In this document: positions 1 through 12,300 of the stretch, piece after piece
How the letters are laid out: each line of letters begins with the position of its first letter
How positions within the stretch are numbered: the first letter of the stretch is position 1
Assembly: GCA_030272155.1 (NCBI GenBank)
Contig: CP126191.1
Location: 5,230,501 to 5,294,500 of the forward strand
Source of the DNA: Tetradesmus obliquus
Lineage: Eukaryota; Chlorophyta; Chlorophyceae; Sphaeropleales; Scenedesmaceae
Length of the DNA: 64,000 bases
Direction of reading: 5' to 3'
Program-made: the position numbers and the translations under genes
Notes under the pieces: model-generated
The model's database searches: none
What the model saw: only the letters and a program-made list of their open reading frames with translations
What the model was told of the DNA's origin: nothing

Positions 1-2036
1 GCTGTTGCACCTCAACGACACTGTGAGGGATGACAGCAACCGCAGCTACAAGGTCACGCGCAGGCTTGGCGAGGGGCAGTTTGCAGAAGTCTGGGAAGTC
101 AGGCTGCCTGGCACTGATCTGCACGTAAGTAGCAGACCAGGCTTGCAGGAAGCGATGCTTTACGCAGCAGCGGTCAACCCTAGCTGCTGTATGCAACAGC
201 TGCAGCAACCAGCGCATCTGCCTTCCGTGTTCCTCTGCATGCAGTGCTAATCGTGCCTGCTGCACCTCTCCTGTGCTGCAGTATGCTCTCAAGCTGGAAA
301 AGCGGAAAGACCGCAACACAGTCAGGGCGGAATACAAGGCAAGCATACTGCTGCAGTAGATTGTACTGTGGGCCGCAGGCAGCAAGCCAGGCGGCCTGCC
401 CTTGAGCAACAGCGTGACACGCAGGAGTGCACTTGGCCAGCAGCAGGTGCAAGTCACAGGCAGTGCTACAGCATCATGTGCAGCGCTGCCAGCTGTTACC
501 CCTGCAGCAGAGGTGCTGCTCTCATGCACATGCCGTGTGGCTTGCAGGTGATGAAGAAGATAGCGCAGTCTGGCGGCTGCAGCCAGGTGGTGGCAGTGGA
601 GGGCTCTGGCATGCACCAGGAGCGCTTCTTCATGCTGCTGCAGGTGGGCAAGGGCTTGCACACAGTGCTAGCTGCACAGTACAGCTTGTGGATAACACAC
701 CTGGTGGTGCAGGGTGGGGGGCAGTTGTGTTCCTGCAAGGCATTGGTGGGCCACACAGCAGCAGTCACAGGCAGCAGGCTGCTGGCGTACGCTTGTTGAC
801 AACAGCAGACAAAGGCCAATGTTGCAGGGCACGCTCTGAAATGCAGCGCGTGACAGCGCACGCTTGCAATGCACCTGACAATGCAGTGTCAGGCGGATGT
901 ATCTTGATATTGACACCCCATCCGGTACCAAGTCATTCACTGAGCACATGGCGCAGCAGTGCAAGGGTGCTCATATCACCGTGCCTGCTGCACAACCGTA
1001 TGTCACTGCAACCTATTGTGCCTTGCACCTGGCACTGCCGTGTGAGCTGCACTGTGCTGCTACCGCCACTCCTTGCTGCTGTGTTAGCTTGCTGGCGAGA
1101 CGCTGTACGATGCGCGCAAGGCGGGGCACGGCAGGCTGGACCTGCCCACTGTGAAGGCAGTGGGGCTGAGCACGCTGAGCGCCATACAGCAGCTGCACGA
1201 GCAGCACATCATCCACAGAGACATCAAGCCCGCCAATTTTGTCATCGACCCGCCGAACGCTGCAGCTGGCAAAGGTGCGCGGCCTGCAGCTGCGGCGTGG
1301 CGGGTGCTTCATCCCTGCTGCTTTGTTGGCTCCAACTGTGTTGTACGCCGCCACTTGTAAGGCTCTATATCATCAGTCCCATGTGCTGCGTGCGGCACCG
1401 CTGCTGGTGTCGCGTAACACGTCTCACGCGGCCGTTGTTGCAATGCGTCCTCAGGTTCGTGGCTGCTCATCGATTTTGGGCTGGCGCGCCGCTACACAGA
1501 CGAGGCAGGCAGCCACCTGCCGCAGCGCAGCGATGCGTCCTTCCGCGGCAGCACCACCTATGCCTCTGTGCATGCGCACAAGGACGAGGACTTGAGCAGG
1601 CGCGATGACCTGTGGTCGTGGCTGTACATGCTGGCGGAGCTGCTGGAGGGTGAGGGGAGGCGGGCTGCGCAGGCTGGCTTGGTGACTTTTGTTTGCCTGG
1701 CACTGTTGTTTGCTGTGCAGTGCTGCTGGCAACTGTTCATGGTCAACTGCTTGGCAAATATTGTGTGTCTTTGGTTCTGGCCTCACCTGTAGCAATGGTG
1801 GTTCCTGTGTGGTTGTATACTGGCCAAAGATCTTTGCTCGTGCTGCTGCCGCCGCTGCTGCTGCTGATCAGGCTGGCTGCCATGGCGGCTGGACAAAGAA
1901 GGCGGCGAGCAGCAGCCCCAGGACCGGGACAAGGACAAGCACTGGGTGCAGCAGCAGAAGGAGCTGTGCATCCAGGACCCTCACAGGCTGTCACGCAGCG
2001 GGCAGCTGCCTGGTGAGGCACACTGCACTGCTGCTG

Positions 2037-2084
<48 letters not shown>

Positions 2085-2582
2085 GCAACTGTCCCCAGCT
2101 GCTGTCTGCAGCCTCGCGTACGTTCAGGCAGTTGTAGGAGCTGCTGCATGATGGTGTTGCAAGCACAGGGCAGCGCACAATGCTGAAAATAGACAGAAAA
2201 TGGCAACGTGCGACAGCTTGGCATTGCAGCAGCTCGATTGGCTTGCGGCTGCTGAAAAGTGCTGCACCTGCATCAGTACGAGACTGTTTCTCATGCTGTG
2301 ACTGCTCCCCTTGCTCGCATGCCTGCAGAGGCTCTGACTGCTATCTCCAAGCACCTAGCAGGCCTCAGTTTTGCAGCTGCGCCAGACTACGATCACCTGC
2401 GGCAGTGCCTGCAGCTGCTGCCAGACCCACAGCCCCAACTGCTTGGCCTGCCAGGGCAGCTGCACCAGCAGCAGCAGCAGCAGCAGCTGGATGAGCAGGG
2501 TCAGGATCGTCAGCAGTGGGCAGCTGTGCAGTATGATCAACAGCAGCAGTTTGTGCAGCAGAGCATAGAAGGAGTGGCGGAT

Positions 2583-2636
<54 letters not shown>

Positions 2637-3377
2637 GCAGGAGGCGTTGCTGCAGCAGTGCCAAATGGGCAGCAGCATGAACAGGTGCAGGCCAGCCCCG
2701 CGTCCCCACTAGGCGAAAACGCACCGCCAGTAGGCGCTGCTGCTAGTGCAGCGGCAGCAGCAGCGGCAGCAGGTGAGACCAGCAGTTGCGCAACTCGTAT
2801 CATAGCTCGTCAGCATGCGTAACACAAATGATTGATTGCGCCTGCGCACGACACTGGATGTATCAGGATGGCACAGGATTAAAAACTTATGCATGACTTG
2901 CCAGTCAGCAGCACAAACCACGCAACGATTAGCAACCTTTGATCTTATACACTCAGGTAGCCAGCATAATGCAGTCCGTGCTTGGTTGGTCATGGATCAG
3001 TTGGCCACAGAAGCACTCTGTTGCTGCTGCTGTTGCCTGTTGCAGGCAAGCGGCCTGCGCCGCGGTCAGCTGCTGACAGTCAGCAGGCAGCCAAACGCAG
3101 GCGCGCGGATGCAGCTCCCGGCAGCCAACCACGCAAGCCTGGCATGTGGGTGATGGCTGCTGCTGCGGTGTGCCTGCCGCCTGTGCTATGCCATTTGATA
3201 TGTACTTGTGTGTATTGACTGCCTGAAATGTATTGACTGCCTGACTAGCTTGCCAAGCAGAAAATCTAGAACAGGTGGCGATGACGGGCATACATGCTGA
3301 ACGGCTGCTTTGCTTTGCGGCGTCACACAGCTCTTATGTGCTCGCTGTACATCGGTGCTGCTTTGTGCAGGTCCGGC

Positions 3378-3415
<38 letters not shown>

Positions 3416-4040
3416 CAACAGCACCCCACAACAAAGTCCTGCAGATGATGCTGGACCTGACGGCAGCAGTCGTGGCCCCAGCAAGCAGCAAGCTGTTCGT
3501 CAGCAAGCAGGCAAAGCAGCAGACGCCCAGCATGGGGCGCAGCGGCAGGTCAGCAGGCAGAGCTCGCAGCGCAGCCGCAGCCGCAGTAGAGAGCGCCAGC
3601 AGCAGCTGCAGCAGCAGGACAAGGGCAGCTCTTGGGACCGCAGCCGTGACAGGGAGGCTGCAGCAGCTGCCAAGGCGCGGCCTGGCTACAGCAGTGGCAG
3701 GCCTGAGGGCGCGGCCAAGCGCCAGGCCTCCACACCAGCAGGCACAGCAGCCGCAGCAGCAGGTGTGGCTGGTGGCAATGCAGATGAAATCACAGACTAT
3801 GTGGCTCGCTTTGATGCAGAGGCAGCACCAGACAGGCAGCATGCTGTGCAGCAGGTTGACCAGCTGCTGACAGCGATGGCCCCGCTGGACTGCCTGGTGG
3901 CCATGGCTAAGGCTGTGCGGCGGCTGAAACAGCAGACGCTGTGCACCGAGCCAGGGTTGGTAGAAGAGGTCTGCAGGAACTTTGCGGCATTTGTGCGTGA
4001 CAGCGGCGACGGCGTGCGCAGCAGTGCAGGCCGCCCATAG
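1..4040 (+). CDS. CK1-family Ser/Thr protein kinase with Gln-rich and SR-like tail (5' partial)
   Basis: Exons read as <1-124, 282-338, 548-643, 1088-1274, 1455-1649, 1872-2012, 2329-2772, 3046-3145 and 3371-4040; all junctions keep frame and 669 residues are visible. No ATG lies in the first exon, so the N-terminus is outside the window. Kinase landmarks appear in order: glycine loop LGEGQF, lysine in YALKLEKRK, HRDIKPANF, IDFGLARRY, then a CK1-style RGSTTYASVHAH activation segment and LPWR. The lack of an APE motif with this segment is the CK1/tau-tubulin-kinase signature. The tail holds a 17-Gln run, a basic cluster (AKRRR) that may be a nuclear signal, a second Gln run, an Arg/Ser-rich stretch and a conserved-looking C-terminus. 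The intron after 338 uses a GC donor (AAG|GCAAGC). The family phosphorylates acidic or primed Ser/Thr sites; the specific substrate is unknown. A nuclear role is inferred only from the basic and SR-like segments. Confidence 0.88.
2040..2083 (+). repeat. CTG microsatellite in a CK1-kinase intron
   Basis: A pure CTG run of 44 bases lies in the intron between exons ending at 2012 and starting at 2329, shortly after the donor. It is not coding; open frames across it are artefacts of the triplet repeat. Confidence 0.95.
2583..2633 (+). repeat. (CAG)17 microsatellite coding for polyGln
   Basis: Seventeen uninterrupted CAG codons lie within exon 7 of the CK1-family kinase and encode a Gln tract in its tail. 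It is one of the longest pure triplet runs in the window. Confidence 0.97.
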
Positions 4041-5708
4041 CAGCATGCGCAGGCACGCTGAGCAAGAAGAGTGAGCCAAGGCGCAGAGTCTGGTGACTGG
4101 CATTGCAGGGTTTTTCTTTGGGAGAGGTTGGGGCAGCGGCCCCTGGGGTCGGGCCGAATCGGGTTTGTGCTGCGAGTGTAATTACACTGTTATAACCAAG
4201 TTGCCAGGCTGGCATGGGTAGCTTTGAAAGAGTCATGGACAACAGTGGCCACTGTTGTCAGTGCCATTAATAAGCAAACGCTCAAGGTTGCTCAACATGA
4301 CTGCCATCACATACAGTGGTGCATGCTACGGTAGGAGTGTCTGTGAGCTTCATTCCAGTTGTGCAGTTGCTGGACTTCCAGTCGCTTTTACTTCAGGTGT
4401 GTTGCAGAGCTGCTGCAGCTTATAAATCACCGCCACACGAGCTTTACGCCGTGAGTGACTGCCAGCCACTGGCTGGCGCTGGCAGCGCTGGCGGATCCAT
4501 TGCACAGGCTCCAAGAGTAAGGACAAAGTCACTTGCCAGATCACCATAATCCCGCATTTGCCTTGCCTACCGCCTTCAACTGTAACCAGCAGGATCATGT
4601 TTTACTTAGTGACCCAGCTGGCCGTAGGCCCCTGAATTGCCTGCCAGACTCATTGGGGGTCACCCAAGTGCCTGCTGACTCAGCACATCAGACATGCGCA
4701 TGGTGCTGCGTGAACCCAATACCGATGTAGGTCAGCATAAAACATTTCAAACACGGAGAAATTGGCAGCCCTCTCGCCAACCGGTGGTGTGAGATTTGTT
4801 GGTCAAACTGTTATTTCCTGTGAGATACTCTATCTTGCCTGGCAATGCCAAAGTATGTCGCACCCGTAAACGGTGGAGCTAAGGCATGTTGAACAGTTTT
4901 GCTTTCATAGTACTTAGACACACAAGAGAGCAGGGAGACCAACGCAGATTTCTTTACCACGCGATATTATATGGATATGGTGTGCCTGGGAACGAATGCC
5001 ACACATATAGGCCGTAGAACACAGTCAAAAACTCCGAGAGCTTGATCAGTGGGCTGGCATTGCGAGAGGAGAGCAGTACTTCAGGGCAGCGCGCACTGGC
5101 GTAAAACCGTTGCTTCAAGAGCTGAAAACAGTGGCTTGAGCAGGTTCGACATATTTTAAATTGGCAGAATAGGTTCATGACGCTGGAAGGGGAGGGAGGC
5201 CGACCAAGGGCACCGCTCGACAGGCTTGCGGTGTGCTTGCTGCCAAAGAAAAGGTGAGTGGTGCTACATATAACTTGTTTATGGCTGGGTGTTTGAAGGT
5301 CGGTCGTGGGTATTGACTTCAGCCAGCAGAAGGTACCATGTGGGTGATCATGTGTCCAGCACAAGGCGTCCCCAAGGTGGACGCCGTCAAGGAAAAAAAC
5401 AGCCACACGCTGACGTTAGATCACTGTATTGAGTCAGTCGTTGCGGTGTACAGTCCAGCCACCTCCGGAGGAGCCACTTTGTCACAAGCAGGTTTGGCGG
5501 GAACCATGAATCGTCCTCTTGCGCATTTGAATGTGTGATCAGGCATCCTCACCTCACATATACGCGTTTATGCTGTAGATATGACTATGCATTGAGCATT
5601 GCTGAGCTTTGCAGCAGGATCAAGTAGAATTAGCAAAGACCACCTCCACTTTTGACGTCAGTGATGTTTTTGTCCACTGCTGAACCTGACAACGACCGAA
5701 AACGTTGA
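4041..5708. other. intergenic region between the two kinase genes
   Basis: The first 150 bases hold the likely 3' end of the CK1 gene. From about 4740 the sequence loses most CAG/CTG runs and becomes more AT-rich, as expected of the promoter and 5' leader of the next kinase gene. A 150-codon reverse-strand frame (4954-5406) starts with GTG, has no recognisable motif and is not called. No RNA gene is visible. Confidence 0.6.
4177..4181 (+). terminator. candidate TGTAA poly(A) signal of the CK1 kinase
   Basis: TGTAA, the usual nuclear poly(A) signal of chlorophyte algae, lies about 137 bases after the stop codon. It is embedded in a perfect 14-base palindrome (4175-4188), so the reverse strand also reads TGTAA. 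Confidence 0.5.
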
Positions 5709-8700
5709 ATGTCGGTTTCCTTCGACAGGCGAGGCCTCGGGTTGCTGCGTTTACTCAAAGCTCCCGGAGCCTTTGACAATCACTCTACAGTCTCGACGCA
5801 ACAACAGCCGCAGCCACGGCCCGCTGCTTCAAACACCATTCGTGAAGCACCGGAAGATGCTTGGCGTGAGAGCCTTGGGAGCCCTGACAGCGTGTCATGC
5901 TGCTCCTGCCCTCACTGCGTGCACAACGGGTGCGGGGCTGACCGCAAGTCGCCGTGTTCTACAGCGAGCAGCTTAGACTGGGAGCTAGAGCTTGGAGATG
6001 AGCAACCGGCGCTTGATGCCAGGAGCCCACATGCGTCACAGCTGCACAGTCAGCAGCATGAGCAGCAGCAGCGAATGCAGGTGCAGCAGGCTCAGGTAGA
6101 ACAGCGCCGCAGGCCGGTGCTGCCGTGCCTACAGCTGCCATGCCTGCAGCCAACAAGCAGCAGCAATTGTGGGGACAGCAGTTCACAAATTAGCAGCCGA
6201 AACAGTCATCCAGACAGCAAGGCCACAGACTGCAGCAGCAGCCCTGATGTGCAGTGCAGTGCAGGCAAGATGCCTGCCGTGGGCCTCAGGCTGCACAGGA
6301 ACAGTGATGGCTCTGTCCAGCAGCGGCCGCAACCACCGCTGCAAGTAGACAGTAGGTGGGGGGGTGAGGCAGACGCAGCAGCTGCCTGCCAACGCATCCA
6401 CTCATCACCTGCGCCATGCGCACGAGACCCCTCAGACGTGTTTGGCCAGCATTCAGCGCCCCTGCCGGCACCACTGCTAGCACCTCCCCCGGCCTTCCAG
6501 CTGGCATCTTTTGCTGCAACAGCAGCAGCAGTCGGCTGCGTCGTCAGTGAGCCGCTGGCTCAGCTGGCGCAGCACAGCCCGGCGGTATCCAACAGCAGCG
6601 CAGCTGGCAGCCCCAGCACTGGGCAGGTTGCTGCGCAGCGCCCTGCGCGTGGCGCCGTGGAGGCCAGCGCAGCAGAGCCATGCAGCTTTGGGCCTACGCA
6701 GCTGCTGGTGGTGTCGCCATTGCTTCCTGCAGGCATGCAGCGCACGCAGTGGAGCTTGAGTGACTTCTGGATCTCCAAGCGGCTGTATAGGGGCTACGCG
6801 TCCAGCGTGTACCATGTGAGTGGCACCTGGCAGCATGCTGTGATTATGTCGTGCAGGTGGCTGGCACTGCAGTGTTCTATGCTTGCTGTGCAGGGCTACC
6901 ATCATTGAGAGACATGCGTAGTCCCATTCACTTTGAAGCCAGCAGGCTACGGGTGCAGGCCCTGACGCGGTCTGTGCTGCGTTTGTCGCCGCGCTGCAGG
7001 CCATTGACCGCCGCAGCAGCCAGCATGTCGCGCTCAAGGTGTACCACACTGGCCGCCTGCACGAGCTCAACCGCTACCAGGTGCTGCGCGAGGTGTACCT
7101 GCATGCACACCTGCAGCACGCCAACATTATCCAGATGTACGCGGCCTTCCAGGTGCGCGGGTGACGCTAGCTGCTCGTGCTGCTGTGGCATGCGCATGGA
7201 CGCTGCTTGCAGGCCTTTAAATGACACGCACACAGTTTGCTGCAAAGAGGGATGCCAGCTTGAATAGTTTCGAGCATACACAGGTGGTTGCTGCACTTTT
7301 TTGTTCATGCCTGCATGCATATGCACACACAGCATCTGCTGTGTTCTTACCGTCATGTCTGCTGCTACTGCTGCTGCTGCTGCTGCAGGAGGGGGAGGAT
7401 GTGGTCATGGTGCTGGAGTATGCTGCCGGTGGCGACCTGTACGGGTTGCTACGCAGGGCAGGCGGGCGGCTGGGCGAGCAGCAGGCCGTGGACCTGGTGC
7501 TGCAGCCGTTCCTGTCTGCGCTGGCCTACATGCACAGCAAGGGCATCGTGCACAGGTGTGGCAGCGCGGCTGCAGCGCCTGTGCTGTCCCTGCTGGCAGC
7601 CGTGTGCTTAGCACCCTGCACAGCTATGCCAGTTTGCAGGGTCAAAACCCCCCTTGGTGGTGCCGCACATACTGAGAGGCTGCTGTGCCTGCACTGCCTG
7701 CAGGGACATCAAGCCCGAGAACATGCTGCTGTCTGCTAATGGCACACTCAAGATCTCCGACTTTGGCCTGGCCATAGACCTCAACCAGGAGCGGGCCGTC
7801 ACACGCGCAGGTGCGCAGCCAGCACGCGACCCCTGGCAGGATACACTGCTGCACATCCTGCTGGTTGCTGGTGGCAGCCCACACACCGACCTGGTTGTTG
7901 TGCATACCTTGTGCTTGCATTGACTTGGGCATGCAGCCAAATCCTACCCAGAGGCTACCTTTGCTGTCAGGCAGTAGGGCCTGACCTTGCTCTCCACTGC
8001 CATAGCAGACACTGCACGCCAAAGTCAACAGCCCCTGTCCCTCATATACTTTGCTTGATGCCATGCCACTCCCATTTTATCACATTCCACATCACTGCCG
8101 TCCACGCGCCCCGCAGGCACGCTGGACTACATGGCGCCCGAGGTGCTGCGCTGCCCCGTGAAGGAGCACCCGCTGGACTTCAAGCACTGCCGCACGCTGC
8201 AGTACAACACCAGCGTGGACGTTTGGGCGGTGGGCGTGCTGGCCTACGAGCTGCTGGTGGGCTTCCCGCCCTTCAGCAGCAGCAGCCCCGGCAACGCGAT
8301 GCACAAGATCATGGCCGCCAACGTGGTCTTCCCGCGCCACATCACGCCCGCGGCGCGCTACTTTGTGAGCGAGGCGCTGCGCAGCCACCCCGGGGAGCGG
8401 CCCACGATCGCGGAGATGTGCGCGAGCGCGTGGCTGAACGGTGGCAAAGCACAGGTGCGTGCGCGGCGGCGGCGTGGTGCTAGTCTTGCTCGCGTGCACC
8501 GAGTAGTGCTGGCCGGAGCAGCCCAGCGCAGCCAGTGGCGGGGCAAGCGCGCGCTGGCGCGGCTAGCTCAAGCTGGTGTGTGTATTTTTCGGGAGTGCAC
8601 ATTGAAGCAAGGATAGCCTGCTGAAACATGGGTTCAGCTCTTACAGTGGCTGATACACTTTGATTTGAGCCTACCTAATGTGTTTATTGCTGGTGCCGCT

Positions 8701-9151
8701 GCTGCAGGCGGTGCATGAGACGCACCACCTGCTGAGCCCCACTGGCGTGCCACTGACGCACCAGGTGCAGGCGGGCCCGGGCTTTGGCGAGGCCGCGTTG
8801 CTGCGCTGCTTCCTGGCGGTGCAGCCGCCTGGCAGTGTGCACCGCGGCGGCTCTGTCTCCTCTGTGCCTGCCACACCTGTGTCGGCCCAGCTGGTGCCTG
8901 AGCTGTCGCTGCCTGTGCCGACCGTGACAAGCCCAGTGGCTGTGTGCAGCGCGACTGTGGCCCCAACTGCAGCTGTGCTGCCATCTGTCGCACTGGCGGC
9001 TGCATTGCCAAGCAGCTGCCCTGTTCAGAATAGGCTTGGGCCAGGTGTGCTCGCCGCCAGCCGCGTCAAGCTGCAGCCTGCTGCAGCAGGAGCGGCGTGC
9101 GCTGGTGTGGTGCAGGCACCCTGCATGGTTCTAAGGTACGACTGCTGCTGA
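5709..9151 (+). CDS. Aurora/CALK-like Ser/Thr protein kinase
   Basis: Exons 5709-6815, 7000-7152, 7389-7555, 7704-7810, 8117-8454 and 8708-9151 join in frame to 771 residues. The start is supported by an in-frame TGA directly before the ATG. About 345 residues of Ser/Gln/Ala-rich leader precede the kinase domain (WSLSDFWISKRL onward). The catalytic Lys is near residue 382 (VALKVY), HRDIKPEN at 475-482, DFG at 495-497, then GTLDYMAPEVL and DVWAVGVLAYELLVGFPPF. The GTLDYMAPE loop and the insertion after MAPEVLRCP resemble Aurora kinases and the algal Aurora-like kinase CALK, which acts in flagellar signalling. A variable 147-residue tail follows. Family assignment is from memory of motifs; a PLK- or NEK-related placement is less likely. 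The CDS could in principle continue, because a GTACGA donor-like string lies just before the stop. Confidence 0.87.
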
Positions 9152-9320
9152 TTTTGCCGCCTGGTTCATTGACAACTAGGCAGCTGTGGTAGGGAGAGGT
9201 TTGGCCGGCCTGTGGCGCTGATAGCACCGCTGAGGCTGAGAGGGAAGCACAATCATGGAGACTGCCGACAGAGCATGAGTGGCTGGTGTTTCTGAGAGAG
9301 CGAGGCATGCCGTTGCATTG

Positions 9321-9346
9321 GCACGATTCAAGAGCACGATTCAAGA
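9321..9346. repeat. 13-bp tandem duplication
   Basis: Two exact head-to-tail copies of GCACGATTCAAGA lie in the gene desert after the Aurora-like kinase gene. Confidence 0.95.
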
Positions 9347-12300
9347 GTGGAAAAGACGACAATTGCGTGCAGGCGGGAGTTTGCGCCTCCACTGAGTGTG
9401 AGTGTTGCCAGGGTTGCAAAAAGGTAACCTGCGTGCGTGCACCAGTGGTGCTGCCATGGGTGCCTTTCATTTTGCATGGTTTGGCATTGTGATTATGATT
9501 CTGACTGTGTCTGTGCTGTGTTGGGACTAGCAGTGCTTGCACATCACTGCTCCAATAGGATCAGCAACGGTGGATTCAGGACACAGTGTTGTCGCGTTGG
9601 GTTATCTATTTGTGTGCGAGGGATGCGTGCTGCCAGCGGTCGTTTTTCTCCTGTCATGCTGTGTGTGTGCATGTGCACATCAAGGGCTTGGGACAAGCAG
9701 GGTGGCTAGACAAGAGTGCTGAAGAGTCGAGCCACCGCATTGCACACATACACGTGACACCTGGGCCATTCAACCCTGGTGCTGTGTGCAGTGCTGACAG
9801 CGCAGCCTGCAGCAGCCAGCATTCGTTGTGCTGCTGTTTAGGTGTGTGCCCAGTGCTGCACAGCCTCTGTGCATTACGATACTGCAGCAGCCTGAAGACA
9901 GAAGTAGGGAGGGGTGTTGATTACGAGCGTCCCTTGAACGCAACTAGAAGTTGACCAGCCTGTATCGGCCATGTGCGCATGTGCCTGGCGGCTGTAGCGC
10001 CCATGGCATTGTATGGGTGGCTGTGCCACAGACAATGTTCCTGTGCTCGTGATTGTCAGACGTGGCGCAGCCAACAGAGTTCAGTGTGTTGTGGTGTGCG
10101 TGGGTGAGTTGCTGTGGTGGGCTGTGGGCTGACGTGGCAGAGGCAATGCATGCAAGCAGGGGCGTGGCCAAATGGCCACCCCACAGCTGTGCGCGGCAGG
10201 CTTGCGGGTGAGCTTGACATACACGTGAGCAACTGCAGCCCCAAGAGTCCTGATGGCTATGTTAAAGGTGTTGTCATTGCAGACGTGCACCTAGCAGCTG
10301 GCAATGGTGTGGCTTCAGCAGGGCCAGCCGTATGGCGAGGTGTGGCAGCAAGCGGGGTGAGCACTTTGCTTGCGTGGCAAGTGTGGTGCCAGAGTGTGGA
10401 GTTGTTGCGTGAGAATTGTGGTGCCAAAGTAAGTGCTGTGCTGGTCTGCAACTACAGCAACACTGTCAGAGCTTCACCAATGATCATGTTTTGGCTGCAG
10501 ATCACAGTAACGCACTATGTGTTGCTGTCCCTGCCTGCCGCTAGCGCACTTGGTTGTTGCGTCAAGGCGGCCTACCACGTCAAATTGGGTACTTAGTCTG
10601 CCATTGTTGATAGTTATACTGCATACCTGCGAGCGCATGTTTAATAGAGCGTGCAATGCCTGTTTTTGATGTGTGGCACTGTTGGCTGTAAGGTCTCCAG
10701 CAAGTGTGTGTACAGCCTTGTCTGCGTGGCCTGCACTGGAGCAGCGCAGGCGCGATGTGTGACCTGCAGCCTGCAAGGCAGTTGCCCGTCACCATTGATG
10801 CCGGGAGAGGATGCCCCTCGTTGTTGTGCTCGTGTGCTTGGGCTGCGCCAGTGCAGCTGAGAGGTGCCGGTGTGCCACCTGGCGTCATCAGAGTTACGAT
10901 TCGGTGTTGTGTTGTGGTTGCTCAAGCTTTGCTGCCCACAGCAGCCTGTTTAAGTGTTGCAGCCACGGCATGGTGCAGCAGCTGTGTACAGGCAGCAAGC
11001 AGCCACAAGTGGCATGCGCTGCAGCCTGCTATGGTGTCAGGGAGGCGCTGCACTTTGCTTCTGGCAAGTGTGGCTTTGAGAGAGTTCAGGTGCTTTATTT
11101 TGGTGTGAGAGTTGTATGTTGACAGCACATCGTTGAGGGCAGGTGCCAGATTGTAGCTGCTAGCGTGTACAAGCCCAGCTGCTGTGGGCTGATTGCTATG
11201 ACTGCATGTTGGCTGTTATCAGACAGGCACCAGCACCACGTGCAGGCATTGATGCCTGCAGCTGCGCGGGGACGTCAGGCCAAAGTTGAGTCGTACCTGT
11301 GCGCTGCTGTCACGTCAGCTGCTTGCTTGCTGTGCATTGTTGACAGCGCTGTGCAGACATACACTCACTCTTTTACAACATATGCTCAGAGGAGGCAAGG
11401 GAAGGCGACTGGTCCCTGCTTACTTGCTTTGTGCTGTACTGCATCCTTTCCAGAGTTGTTTCCTGGTGTCCTTCATGTCCCAGTGCTGCATGTGCCATGT
11501 TTTCAGTCCTGCATTGTGTCTGGCGCAGCTGCGTCGTTCTGTGCTCGGTGTGTGGCGGTGCAGCGAGAGGGTGGTCCGACAGCTCGTACTTGAAGCTGGC
11601 GGTTTGCCCAGCGTGCTGATTGGTTATGTTGTTACTGCAGTTGCAGTTGGTACAAGTGTGACACGCATGCTCTGATGAAGCGCATCTGCAGCTGAACACA
11701 CGCACGTGTTCCTGGGCGCTGGATTGGTTGGGTCATTAAATCGTTTAAGTACTCTCGCTGCTGGCACCTGCTGTGATGTGCAACATTACGTGGGGCACGT
11801 CTGCAAGGCGGCAGCTGTCAGCACATGCATCCAGCGTACCTGGCATGTGCCTCAGCTGCTGCAGCAGGCCACAGCCACGGCCTTGCAGCAGGTGTGTCAG
11901 ACAACCGAGGTGTCGACAGCTTTGTTGCGGTGATTGGTCGCGGCTCACAAGGTCGCCATGCTCTCTGTCTTGCTTGTATGTTTGCTTGTCTGCTTGCTTG
12001 TTTGTTGCTGACCTGCGTTCCCACATGCCGGGGGCATTGCACTGTGATGTGCTCTGGGCTGGCAAGCGAGGCTAGCAGCCGCCAGCAGGGGCAATGCCCC
12101 TGGTGCGCGTCGCCTGCCGCACACGTGCTGCTCACTGCCTGGCATGCACTGCCAGGCTGTATTCAGTGCTTCTACTGCGCTGGAATGTGATAGACACTTT
12201 CGTTGGTGTACTTCTCACCCTCACCCCTCCAATTATTCACAACAGCTGGCTTTCCGCCATTGTCTGCGGCAGCGGTGCTGCGAGTGCCAGTTGTTCTGCA

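Noticed and set aside
427-1608. 393-codon open frame on the plus strand
   Set aside because: It runs through introns and out-of-frame exons of the CK1-family kinase, whose own frames carry all the kinase motifs.
4954-5406. 150-codon reverse-strand frame between the kinase genes
   Set aside because: It starts with GTG, its first ATG is in the middle, and no motif or splice-linked partner is visible. The DNA fits a promoter region.
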